Positions 1-6,986 of a stretch of DNA of 12,908 nt are shown here, one piece after another (position 1 is the first letter of the stretch; each line of letters starts with the position of its first letter). The notes below the pieces were generated by a model. It did not search any database. It saw nothing but the letters and a program-made list of their open reading frames with translations, and was not told the DNA's origin. The stretch is from assembly GCA_965602045.1 (NCBI GenBank), contig CBFCXR010000055.1, forward strand, positions 1-12,908, written 5' to 3'. The translations under genes were made by a program, and so were the position numbers. The DNA is from G020354785 sp965602045 (GTDB lineage: Bacteria > Bacteroidota > Bacteroidia > Bacteroidales > UBA10428).

Positions 1-2
1 TA

Positions 3-617
3 ATGGAAAATAAGTATTCATCTAATACTGAAAATAAAATTCTTGAAGCTGCAAAAAAAGTATTTATCCAAAAAGGCTGGGCAGGAACACGTATGCATGA
101 AATAGCTGATAAAGCAAGGATAAATAAAGCTTTATTGCATTATTATTTCAGAACTAAAGAAAAGCTGTTTAATGCAGTTTTTAAATATGCATTTTTCAAA
201 TTTGTTCCGAAAATTGAAGAATTGTTAAATTCGGAAAAGTCATTATATGAAAAAATTGAATTAATAGCTGATCAATACATTACCGTATTAATGAAACATC
301 AGTTTATTCCATTATTTGTAATGCATGAGATACACAGAAATCCTGAAAAATTATATGGTCTTTTAAAGCAGGCAGGTGTTAGACCTGAAATTTTTATCGA
401 GCAAATACAGCGTGAAATACATAAGGAAAATATAAAGAATATAAGTCCGCAACAGTTAATTATCAATTTACTGGCACTTTGCATTTTCCCGGTGGCAGCC
501 AGGCCTCTAATGCAAAGAGTTTTTTTTCAAAATGATAAAAAACAATATACGCAGTTTCTGGAATCAAGAAAGAAGGAAATTCCGGAGTTTATTATTAATT
601 CTATTAAAGCAAGTTAA
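3..617 (+). CDS. TetR/AcrR-family transcriptional regulator of the efflux operon
   Basis: This is a 204-residue protein with the TetR layout. An N-terminal helical DNA-binding domain covers about residues 9-55, with the helix-turn-helix at about 29-49 ending in the typical His-Tyr-Tyr-Phe-x-x-Lys-Glu-Lys-Leu-Phe stretch. The rest is a helical ligand-binding and dimerisation domain with no recognisable ligand signature. TetR proteins usually repress their own operon and release DNA when an effector, often a pump substrate, binds. The ATG is two bases into the window and the N-terminus has normal TetR length, so the gene looks complete, but the promoter and operator lie outside. Its stop is followed after one base by the start of the TolC-type gene, so it is the first visible cistron of the pump operon and probably autoregulates it. 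The E. coli parallel is CecR, which controls ybhGFSR. Family assignment is very secure; the regulated target is inferred from position. Confidence 0.93.
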   Translation: MENKYSSNTENKILEAAKKVFIQKGWAGTRMHEIADKARINKALLHYYFRTKEKLFNAVFKYAFFKFVPKIEELLNSEKSLYEKIELIADQYITVLMKHQFIPLFVMHEIHRNPEKLYGLLKQAGVRPEIFIEQIQREIHKENIKNISPQQLIINLLALCIFPVAARPLMQRVFFQNDKKQYTQFLESRKKEIPEFIINSIKAS

Positions 618-618
618 A

Positions 619-1878
619 ATGAGACTTATTATTTGTAATTTGTTGTTAGTAGTATCAATTCTGGCCGATTGCCAAAAATTGGACACATTAACCATATTTG
701 CTTGTTACGAGCAGGCATTTAGAAATTATCCGGCGGCAAAGCAAAAGGATTTATTTAAAGATATTTCCGGAAATAAAGTCAAAAATATCCGCAGTAACTG
801 GTATCCTTCTCTTTCTTTTAATGGCCAAACCACATATCAGTCAGATGTAATTGAGATTCCTGTCCCGGATTTGCAAATTCCCGGCCAGCCTCATGATCAG
901 TATAAGCTGTTTTTTGAAGTTAATCAGAAAATCTATGATGGCGGAATGAATAAATCAAATATGAAAATTGAAAATACAAATTTTGAAATAGAATTACAGC
1001 AAATTGAGATTGAGTTAGATGCATTAAAACGGAGAATTACCAGGATTTATTTTTTATTACTTCTTTCTGAAAAACAGCATGATGTTTTGAGTTTAATGAT
1101 TAATGAGTTAAAGGATAAATCAATTGTTGTTGAATCGGGGATAAAGAACGGGGTCCTCTTGCCAATAGATAAGAACGTTTTAAAGGCTGAAATTCTTAAG
1201 CTTGAACAAAAGGTTTTGGATGTAAGGTTAGGCAGGGAGTCAATGTTCAAAGCACTGGGCGAATTGACAGGGATGCAATTAGATACAGCTAACATAATTA
1301 TGTTACCTGAAGCCAAAATAATATATAATACAAATAAATTAAGGTCTGAATATGAATTATTTGACTTACAGAAAAAACAAATAGATGTAAATAATATATT
1401 AATAACGACAGCTAATAAGCCGAAATTATTTGCATTTTCTCAAACAGGATATGGAAAGCCCGGATTGAACATGCTTAATGAAGAATTTGATTCTTATTAT
1501 TTAGTCGGACTGGGATTAAAATGGAATTTCTTTAATTGGGGAGAGATAAAAAGAAAAGAGAAAATACTGCATTCACAAAAGGAAATTATTAATACAAAAC
1601 AAGAGATATTCGAAAAGAACTTAAATATCTCCCTGGAAAATGAAGCGGCAAATATTAAAAAATACGAGGAATCTGTTAAACTTGACAAACAGATTTTACA
1701 ATTAAGAACTGAAATTAAGGAGAGTTCATTTTCACAGTTGAAAAACGGAATAATAACATCTACAGATTTTCTTTCTGAGCTGAATGCTGAAATGCAGGCA
1801 AAACTCGAGTTACAAACTCATACAATATTATTGCAACAGGCTATATTTAATTATTTAACCTTAAAAGGAGAAATATAA
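619..1878 (+). CDS. TolC-family outer-membrane efflux channel
   Basis: This 419-residue protein has two repeats of the outer-membrane efflux protein fold, rich in long helices and coiled coil (about residues 115-215 and 320-400). A Tyr-Asp-Gly-Gly segment near residue 110 and an Asn-Trp-Gly segment near 310 fit the family's strand-to-helix turns. TolC trimers form the outer-membrane pore and periplasmic tunnel through which the pump expels substrate. I chose ATG 619 because it is followed by a hydrophobic signal sequence, Leu-Leu-Leu-Val-Val-Ser-Ile-Leu-Ala-Asp-Cys. The frame is open further upstream to an ATG at 532, but that start would overlap the regulator by 86 bases and bury the signal peptide. 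Cys18 (preceded by Leu-Ala-Asp) could be a poor lipobox or simply follow a signal peptidase I site after Ala. The gene lies one base after the regulator and two bases before the adaptor, implying co-transcription. Confidence 0.92.
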   Translation: MRLIICNLLLVVSILADCQKLDTLTIFACYEQAFRNYPAAKQKDLFKDISGNKVKNIRSNWYPSLSFNGQTTYQSDVIEIPVPDLQIPGQPHDQYKLFFEVNQKIYDGGMNKSNMKIENTNFEIELQQIEIELDALKRRITRIYFLLLLSEKQHDVLSLMINELKDKSIVVESGIKNGVLLPIDKNVLKAEILKLEQKVLDVRLGRESMFKALGELTGMQLDTANIIMLPEAKIIYNTNKLRSEYELFDLQKKQIDVNNILITTANKPKLFAFSQTGYGKPGLNMLNEEFDSYYLVGLGLKWNFFNWGEIKRKEKILHSQKEIINTKQEIFEKNLNISLENEAANIKKYEESVKLDKQILQLRTEIKESSFSQLKNGIITSTDFLSELNAEMQAKLELQTHTILLQQAIFNYLTLKGEI

Positions 1879-1880
1879 CA

Positions 1881-2798
1881 ATGATAAAAATAAGTAATGT
1901 GAATAAAAGATCGAATTATTTCATAGTAACCGGACTAGCTATATTACTGGTACTTCAGGGTTGCTCCGGGAGAAATAATGGTGCTGATGCTTACGGTAAT
2001 TTTGAAACCCGGGAAATTGTAATATCATCTCAAGCCCGGGGAGAGTTATTATTCCTTGATATTGATGAGGGGCAATATATTAATAAAGGAAAAATAGTGG
2101 GAGTGGTGGATACAATTGCATTATCTATTAAACGTGAGCAGGTAAATGCACAAAAGCAGGTAATTATAGCAAAAAGCAATAACATTTTATCACAGGTAAA
2201 TATTCAGGAAGAACAAAAGAAAAATTTAATAAGAGAAAAAAAGAGATTGGATAATCTTATTAAAGAAAACGCTGCAACACAGCAACAATTAGATGATATT
2301 GAAGGTGAATTAAATGTTCTGGAATTAAATATAGAATCAATAGAAAATCAGAACAAAATTGTACTTGCTGAATTGGAAGTGTTAAAAAGCGAATTAAAGC
2401 ATATTAATAATCAGATTAAAAACTGCAAATTAATTAATCCCATTAATGGTACGGTCATTGAAAAATTCAAGGAGCAAGGTGAAATAGTAACTCAGGGTCA
2501 ACCCATTTTTAAAATCACTAATCTTAAGGAGATGGAATTAAAGGTGTATGTTGATGGTTCACAATTAGCTAACATAAGAATTGGAGATACAGTATCAGTT
2601 GCAATTGATATTAATAAAAAAGCCACACAAAATCTAAATGGCATAATAAGCTGGATATCTTCAGAGGTAGAATTTACACCTAAAACAATCCAAACTAAAG
2701 AGGAAAGAGTAAATATGGTTTATGCAGTAAAAATTATGGTTAACAATGATGGCAGAATAAAAATAGGTATGCCGGGAGAGGTTTATTTTAATTTATAG
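1881..2798 (+). CDS. HlyD/YbhG-family periplasmic adaptor (membrane fusion) lipoprotein
   Basis: This 305-residue membrane fusion protein bridges the inner-membrane ABC transporter and the TolC-type channel. The N-terminus has a lipobox, Leu-Gln-Gly-Cys, with Cys28 as the predicted lipidated residue, so it is probably a lipoprotein. Residues about 40-80 form the first half of the lipoyl-like barrel-sandwich hybrid. Residues about 85-180 are a long, Gln/Glu/Lys-rich coiled-coil hairpin. Residues about 185-220 (Ile-Asn-Pro-Ile-Asn-Gly-Thr-Val then Gly-Glu-Ile-Val) return as the second lipoyl half, followed by a beta-barrel domain to the C-terminus. It starts two bases after the channel gene. 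An AAGGAG at 1865-1870, 10 bases before the ATG, could act as a ribosome-binding site, although it lies in the codons ending the previous gene and Bacteroidota rarely depend on such sites. The architecture matches YbhG. The family call is secure. Confidence 0.93.
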   Translation: MIKISNVNKRSNYFIVTGLAILLVLQGCSGRNNGADAYGNFETREIVISSQARGELLFLDIDEGQYINKGKIVGVVDTIALSIKREQVNAQKQVIIAKSNNILSQVNIQEEQKKNLIREKKRLDNLIKENAATQQQLDDIEGELNVLELNIESIENQNKIVLAELEVLKSELKHINNQIKNCKLINPINGTVIEKFKEQGEIVTQGQPIFKITNLKEMELKVYVDGSQLANIRIGDTVSVAIDINKKATQNLNGIISWISSEVEFTPKTIQTKEERVNMVYAVKIMVNNDGRIKIGMPGEVYFNL

Positions 2799-2841
2799 TT
2801 TGTTAACGTCCTGGTTCAGGAATTATTTATTTGACAATGTT

Positions 2842-3768
2842 ATGGGGCAGAAAATTATTGAAGTATCGAATCTTTCAAAATCATTTAAAGAGGTTAATGC
2901 ATTAAAGGATATTAATCTTAATATTGATGAACCATCCCTCTTTGGATTAATCGGTCCTGATGGTGCCGGAAAAACCACACTATTGAGAATTATTACTACC
3001 CTGCTTTTGCCGGATACTGGCAGCGTAAAAATTAAAACTCTTGATGTAGTTAAAAATTACAAATATATCAGATCATTGATAGGTTATATGCCTGGCAGAT
3101 TTTCTCTTTATCAGGATTTAACAGTTGAAGAAAACCTTGAGTTTTATGCTACAATATTTGGCTCTTCAATAAAAGACAACTATTACCTTGTCAGGAATAT
3201 ATATTCTCATATCGAACCCTTCAGGAAACGTTTAACCAGGAATCTTTCCGGAGGAATGAAGCAAAAACTTGCACTTTCCTGTGCTTTGATTCATAATCCT
3301 GAAATACTTATCCTTGATGAACCTACAACAGGAATTGATGCAGTGTCGAGAGATGAATTCTGGGACATACTTAAAGGATTGAAAGAAAACGGGATGACAA
3401 TAGCAGTGTCTACTCCATATATGAATGAAGCCGGTAAATGCGACAATGTTGTACTGATCCATAAAGGAACTATTATGGATAATGACAGCCCGGATAAAAT
3501 TGTAAATCGGTTCAGTAAATCCCTGCTTACAATAAAATCCGGAAATATTAATAAACTGGTAGGTGATCTTAGAGAATATTCCAGCGATAGCAGTGCATAC
3601 TTATTTGGCAGGTATGTTCATTATTATCGCAAAAAGAAACCTAACAAAGCTGAAATTAATAACTATTTGCTGAAGAAAGGACATAGCAATATTGAAATAA
3701 AAGCTATAAAAGCTGATATTGAGGATTGCTTTATAACAGCAATTGAAAATTATAATGCGACTAATTAA
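2842..3768 (+). CDS. ABC transporter ATPase subunit 1 (YbhF N-half-like, degenerate Q- and H-loops)
   Basis: This 308-residue nucleotide-binding subunit powers an ABC-2 exporter from the cytoplasmic face. Visible motifs are Walker A Gly-Pro-Asp-Gly-Ala-Gly-Lys-Thr-Thr (38-46), signature Leu-Ser-Gly-Gly-Met (135-139), Walker B Leu-Ile-Leu-Asp-Glu-Pro with Glu160, and D-loop Gly-Ile-Asp (164-166). The usual Q-loop glutamine is Gly85 and the switch histidine is Pro192 (Ser-Thr-Pro-Tyr-Met), so its own ATP site looks impaired. A C-terminal extension of about 90 residues resembles the tails of DrrA-like ATPases. I preferred ATG 2842 to an in-frame TTG at 2800: the ABC domain begins right after Met-Gly-Gln-Lys, and the extra 14 residues resemble nothing in the family. 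With that start the gap from the adaptor gene is 43 bases. It corresponds to the N-terminal half of the fused E. coli YbhF and most likely pairs with the next gene's product. Confidence 0.92.
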   Translation: MGQKIIEVSNLSKSFKEVNALKDINLNIDEPSLFGLIGPDGAGKTTLLRIITTLLLPDTGSVKIKTLDVVKNYKYIRSLIGYMPGRFSLYQDLTVEENLEFYATIFGSSIKDNYYLVRNIYSHIEPFRKRLTRNLSGGMKQKLALSCALIHNPEILILDEPTTGIDAVSRDEFWDILKGLKENGMTIAVSTPYMNEAGKCDNVVLIHKGTIMDNDSPDKIVNRFSKSLLTIKSGNINKLVGDLREYSSDSSAYLFGRYVHYYRKKKPNKAEINNYLLKKGHSNIEIKAIKADIEDCFITAIENYNATN

Positions 3769-3784
3769 CAGTATTTATTGAAAT

Positions 3785-4531
3785 ATGTCAGGAAAGGAAG
3801 TTATTATCAGAGTCAATGGTATGGTTAAAAAGTTTGGGAATTTTGTAGCTAATGATAACCTGTCATTTGAAGTATATAAAGGAGAAATATTTGGATTTCT
3901 CGGCGCAAATGGTGCGGGCAAAACAACTGCAATACGGATTTTATGCGGATTATCCTTTCCCACTTCAGGAGAAATTGAGGTTGCTGGATATGATGTTTAT
4001 AACCAAAGAGATAAGATAAAAAGCAATATTGGTTATATGAGTCAGAAGTTTTCACTTTATGAAGATCTGACCATTAAGGAAAACATCAGGTTTTATGCCG
4101 GGGTATATGGGCTTTCCGATATACAAATAAAAGAAAGAACGGAAATATTGATCGACAGACTTGATTTACAAGACGTCGCCAATAAACTTGTTAGAGATAT
4201 ACCTCTCGGCTGGAAGCAGAGACTGGCATTTTCAGTTGCAGTTATTCACGATCCTAAACTGGTTTTTCTTGATGAACCCACAGGAGGGGTCGATCCCATA
4301 ACAAGAAGAAGGTTCTGGGAACTTATATATGATACAGCGAACAGGGGTATAACTGTATTTGTAACAACACATTATATGGATGAAGCAGAATATTGTGGCA
4401 GATTATCCATTATGGCTGATGGCAGGATTGAAGCTCTTGATACTCCGGATAATCTGAAAAAATCATATTCGGCAACCAATATGGATGAGGTTTTTCTTAA
4501 AATAGCCAGGAAGAAATATGTATTAATATGA
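3785..4531 (+). CDS. ABC transporter ATPase subunit 2 (YbhF C-half-like, degenerate signature)
   Basis: This 248-residue ABC ATPase contains little beyond the core domain. Walker A is Gly-Ala-Asn-Gly-Ala-Gly-Lys-Thr-Thr (40-48), the Q-loop has Gln87, Walker B is Val-Phe-Leu-Asp-Glu-Pro with catalytic Glu164, and the switch His196 is present in Thr-Thr-His-Tyr-Met-Asp-Glu-Ala. The signature motif is not Leu-Ser-Gly-Gly-Gln: the aligned segment is Ile-Pro-Leu-Gly-Trp-Lys-Gln-Arg (139-146), keeping only the second glycine of the pair. From memory, a Pro-Leu-Gly-Trp form recurs in the C-terminal half of YbhF-type ATPases, so this is probably a subfamily feature. The start is 16 bases after subunit 1, so the two are almost certainly co-translated and form a heterodimer under the two permeases. 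The ATG at 3785 gives the standard N-terminal length. Confidence 0.94.
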   Translation: MSGKEVIIRVNGMVKKFGNFVANDNLSFEVYKGEIFGFLGANGAGKTTAIRILCGLSFPTSGEIEVAGYDVYNQRDKIKSNIGYMSQKFSLYEDLTIKENIRFYAGVYGLSDIQIKERTEILIDRLDLQDVANKLVRDIPLGWKQRLAFSVAVIHDPKLVFLDEPTGGVDPITRRRFWELIYDTANRGITVFVTTHYMDEAEYCGRLSIMADGRIEALDTPDNLKKSYSATNMDEVFLKIARKKYVLI

Positions 4532-4568
4532 GTATAAAAGTTCCTGGTAATAATATATTCTCTGTCAT

Positions 4569-5675
4569 ATGAAACATTTCCTTGGATTTGTTAAAAAGGA
4601 GTTCTATCATATAGTGCGGGATTTTCGTACTTTACTGTTATTATTTGTATTACCTGTTGCACAGATACTGATATTTGGTTATGTTATCAGAAATGAGATA
4701 CTTGATGTAAAAATTGCAATACTTGACCATTCAAAGGACGCAGTTACAAGAGAAATTACTAATAAGATACTATCCTCTGATTTCTTCTTATTAGAAGAAA
4801 ATATTACCAATACTAAAGATATTGATAGAATATTCAGAAATGGCAAAATAAAGGAAGTCATAATATTTGAACAGGATTTTGCTAAAAATCTTGAAAAATA
4901 TGGTAGTGCTGATATACAACTTATTGCTGATGCATCAGATCCAAATTCAGCAAGTTTAACTGTAAATTATACTCAGGGTATTATTACAAACTATTTAAAA
5001 GATATAAACAAACATATTAAGCAACCTTTACAGATAATTCCGAAGATCAGAATGATGTATAATCCTGAGTTGAGCAGTGCATTTATGTTTGTGCCGGGGA
5101 CAATGGCCATGATACTTATGCTGGTGTCAGCATTAATGACTTCGATTTCCATTGTACGTGAAAAGGAATTTGGAACAATGGAAACCATACTGGTATCACC
5201 CTTAAAGCCATTTCAAATAATATTAGGAAAAGTAACTCCCTATATTGTTTTATCATTTATAAATGCAATTACCATAATATTATTGGGATATTATGTATTC
5301 GGACTACCAATCAGAGGGAGTATTATACTTTTATTGGCTGAAAGTGTTTTGTTCATTACCCTGGCATTGTCACTTGGGATTCTAATATCCACAGTCAGCA
5401 AAAGCCAGCAAGTTGCCATGTTTATTTCAGTCTTTACATTAATGCTACCAACAATTTTGTTATCAGGGTTTATTTTTCCAATAGAAAATATGCCTGAAAT
5501 ATTACAATGGATATGTCATATATTGCCTCCAAAGTATTTCATAACTATTATAAGGAATATTATGCTTAAGGGTACCGAATTTATATATATATGGAAAGAA
5601 ACTGCCATTATTCTGGGTATGACATTATTGTTTATTTCATTAAGCATAGCAAAATTTAAAACAAGACTGGAGTAA
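4569..5675 (+). CDS. ABC-2 type transporter permease subunit 1 (YbhS/YbhR-like)
   Basis: This 368-residue inner-membrane protein has the ABC-2 permease topology. One membrane segment lies at about residues 21-40, then a periplasmic domain of about 130 residues, then five hydrophobic segments at about 171-196, 222-246, 250-274, 281-304 and 344-361. The cytoplasmic segment after the second helix, Arg-Glu-Lys-Glu-Phe-Gly-Thr-Met-Glu (197-205), is the conserved ABC-2 coupling region that contacts the ATPases. Its length and large extracytoplasmic domain match YbhS/YbhR and the Pfam ABC2_membrane_3 group. It probably heterodimerises with the permease encoded just downstream to form the substrate pathway to the adaptor. 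It begins 37 bases after the second ATPase gene; a 14-codon minicistron bridges that gap (see findings). Substrate is not evident. Confidence 0.93.
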   Translation: MKHFLGFVKKEFYHIVRDFRTLLLLFVLPVAQILIFGYVIRNEILDVKIAILDHSKDAVTREITNKILSSDFFLLEENITNTKDIDRIFRNGKIKEVIIFEQDFAKNLEKYGSADIQLIADASDPNSASLTVNYTQGIITNYLKDINKHIKQPLQIIPKIRMMYNPELSSAFMFVPGTMAMILMLVSALMTSISIVREKEFGTMETILVSPLKPFQIILGKVTPYIVLSFINAITIILLGYYVFGLPIRGSIILLLAESVLFITLALSLGILISTVSKSQQVAMFISVFTLMLPTILLSGFIFPIENMPEILQWICHILPPKYFITIIRNIMLKGTEFIYIWKETAIILGMTLLFISLSIAKFKTRLE

Positions 5676-5693
5676 GTATTAGAATTATTTAAT

Positions 5694-6815
5694 ATGAGAA
5701 CTATACGATTTATTCTTTATAAAGAGTTTTTACAGATTTTCAGAAACAGAACAATGCTTCCTATAATGTTTATAGTTCCTATTGTTCAACTTATTGTATT
5801 AGTTCATGCGGCAACTATGGAAATGAAACACATTGATTTGTATGTGGTGGATAAGGATTTTTCATCAACATCAAAAAAATTAATAAATAAGTTCAAAGGT
5901 TCACCTTTTTTTATTGTCAGTAAAATGGGATTTTCTGTAAGTGAAGCTGAATCAGCTATGCTGAAAAATAAAACTGATGCAATTTTACATATTCCGTCTA
6001 ATTTTGAAAAATCTCTTTTATCCGGGAATTCTTCTGAAATTCAGCTTTTAATAGATGCCATAAACGGAATGAAAGCCGGATTAACTAATGCTTATGCATC
6101 TGCTGTAATATCAGGATTTAATAAGGAAATCATTAATGAACAGGGAAGCAACAAATTAATTACTGTAAACTCAAAAAGAATAAGAACATATTTTTCATTC
6201 TGGTATAATCCCCAGCTAAATTTCAAGTATTACATGGTTCCCGGCATCCTTGTAATCCTGGTTTCAATAATAGGGCTTTTCCTCACTGCACTTAACTTAG
6301 TAAGGGAAAAGGAAACCGGCACTATTGAACAGATAAATGTTACTCCTGTTATGAAGTACCAATTACTTGCAGGTAAGCTTATACCTTTCTGGATTATCGC
6401 CCTCTTTGAATTGGCTTTTGGATTAGTAATAGGTAAAATTTTATTTAAAATACCTTTTGAGGGTAGTATTTTACTTTTATTTTCTTTTGCAGGCATTTAT
6501 TTACTAACTATATTAGGCATTGGTCTGCTGATTTCAACAATGGCAAATACCCAGCAACAGGTAATGTTTATGGTTTTTTTCTTTATGTTAACTTTTATAC
6601 TTATGAGTGGTATATTTACTCCTGAAGAAAGCATGCCTTATATCGCGCAAAAGATTAATCTACTAAATCCGTTCTCCTATTTTATGCGTGCTATTCGTAT
6701 GATTATGTTAAAGGGTTCGGGATTCAGGGAAATTTTTAGTGATTTTGCAGCAATTACAGTTTTTGGAGTAACAACATTAAGTATGTCTATCTGGAGATAC
6801 AGGAAGATTACATAA
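5694..6815 (+). CDS. ABC-2 type transporter permease subunit 2 (YbhR/YbhS-like)
   Basis: This 373-residue permease is a diverged paralogue of the preceding one, with the same layout. A membrane segment at about residues 21-40 is followed by a periplasmic domain of about 135 residues and further helices at about 180-202, 226-250, 255-281, 286-309 and 345-366. The coupling segment reads Arg-Glu-Lys-Glu-Thr-Gly-Thr-Ile-Glu (204-212), aligned with the equivalent stretch in permease 1. Both also share a Met-Ala/Ser-rich helix ending in Leu-Ser/Met-Ser-Gly-Phe/Ile-Phe before a Pro-Glu-rich loop. It starts 18 bases after permease 1 and is the last gene of the operon; the next 171 bases are non-coding. 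Together with permease 1, the two ATPases, the adaptor and the channel, it completes a tripartite exporter. Confidence 0.93.
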   Translation: MRTIRFILYKEFLQIFRNRTMLPIMFIVPIVQLIVLVHAATMEMKHIDLYVVDKDFSSTSKKLINKFKGSPFFIVSKMGFSVSEAESAMLKNKTDAILHIPSNFEKSLLSGNSSEIQLLIDAINGMKAGLTNAYASAVISGFNKEIINEQGSNKLITVNSKRIRTYFSFWYNPQLNFKYYMVPGILVILVSIIGLFLTALNLVREKETGTIEQINVTPVMKYQLLAGKLIPFWIIALFELAFGLVIGKILFKIPFEGSILLLFSFAGIYLLTILGIGLLISTMANTQQQVMFMVFFFMLTFILMSGIFTPEESMPYIAQKINLLNPFSYFMRAIRMIMLKGSGFREIFSDFAAITVFGVTTLSMSIWRYRKIT

Positions 6816-6986
6816 GAAGGCTGAGATTTGTAATTTATTTGTTTACCCTGAAAAAATACCCCGGGAATTTATTATTTCAATTTTACTGTTAGTCCCGTTA
6901 TGGAATGAAAATATTTTCTTAATCTGTAAGTTTTTTTTGTTATATTGCCATGAAAATTTAATTATTTGAATCTTTAGTAAGTAATT
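6816..6986 (+). promoter_or_regulatory. Intergenic region between efflux operon and hom; possible weak promoter at 6941-6948
   Basis: This 171-base AT-rich stretch separates the pump operon from the homoserine dehydrogenase gene. TATATTGC at 6941-6948 is close to, but one T short of, the Bacteroidota -7 consensus TAnnTTTG; it lies about 40 bases before the hom ATG, a plausible distance, but no convincing -33 element is seen. CGGGA at 6862-6866 and TCCCG at 6893-6897 could pair across a 26-base loop, which is too weak to call a terminator. I see no leader peptide with runs of Thr or Ile codons and no riboswitch I recognise. Confidence 0.3.

Noticed and set aside
521..527. T-run near the end of the regulator as a possible programmed frameshift into the TolC-type frame
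   Set aside because: The regulator continues to a normal C-terminus and the channel has its own start and signal peptide, so a fusion has no apparent purpose; T-runs are common in this AT-rich DNA.
532..618. Upstream ATG at 532, in frame with the TolC-type gene, would add 29 residues
   Set aside because: It overlaps the regulator coding sequence by 86 bases and would put a charged stretch ahead of the signal peptide; ATG 619 directly precedes the hydrophobic signal and lies one base after the regulator stop.
2800..2841. TTG start at 2800 for ATPase 1
   Set aside because: The 14 extra residues have no resemblance to ABC ATPase N-termini, whereas ATG 2842 gives the standard start immediately before the first beta strand.
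6862..6897. CGGGA/TCCCG pair as a terminator after the efflux operon
   Set aside because: The stem is only five base pairs with a 26-base loop and no following T-run in the right place.
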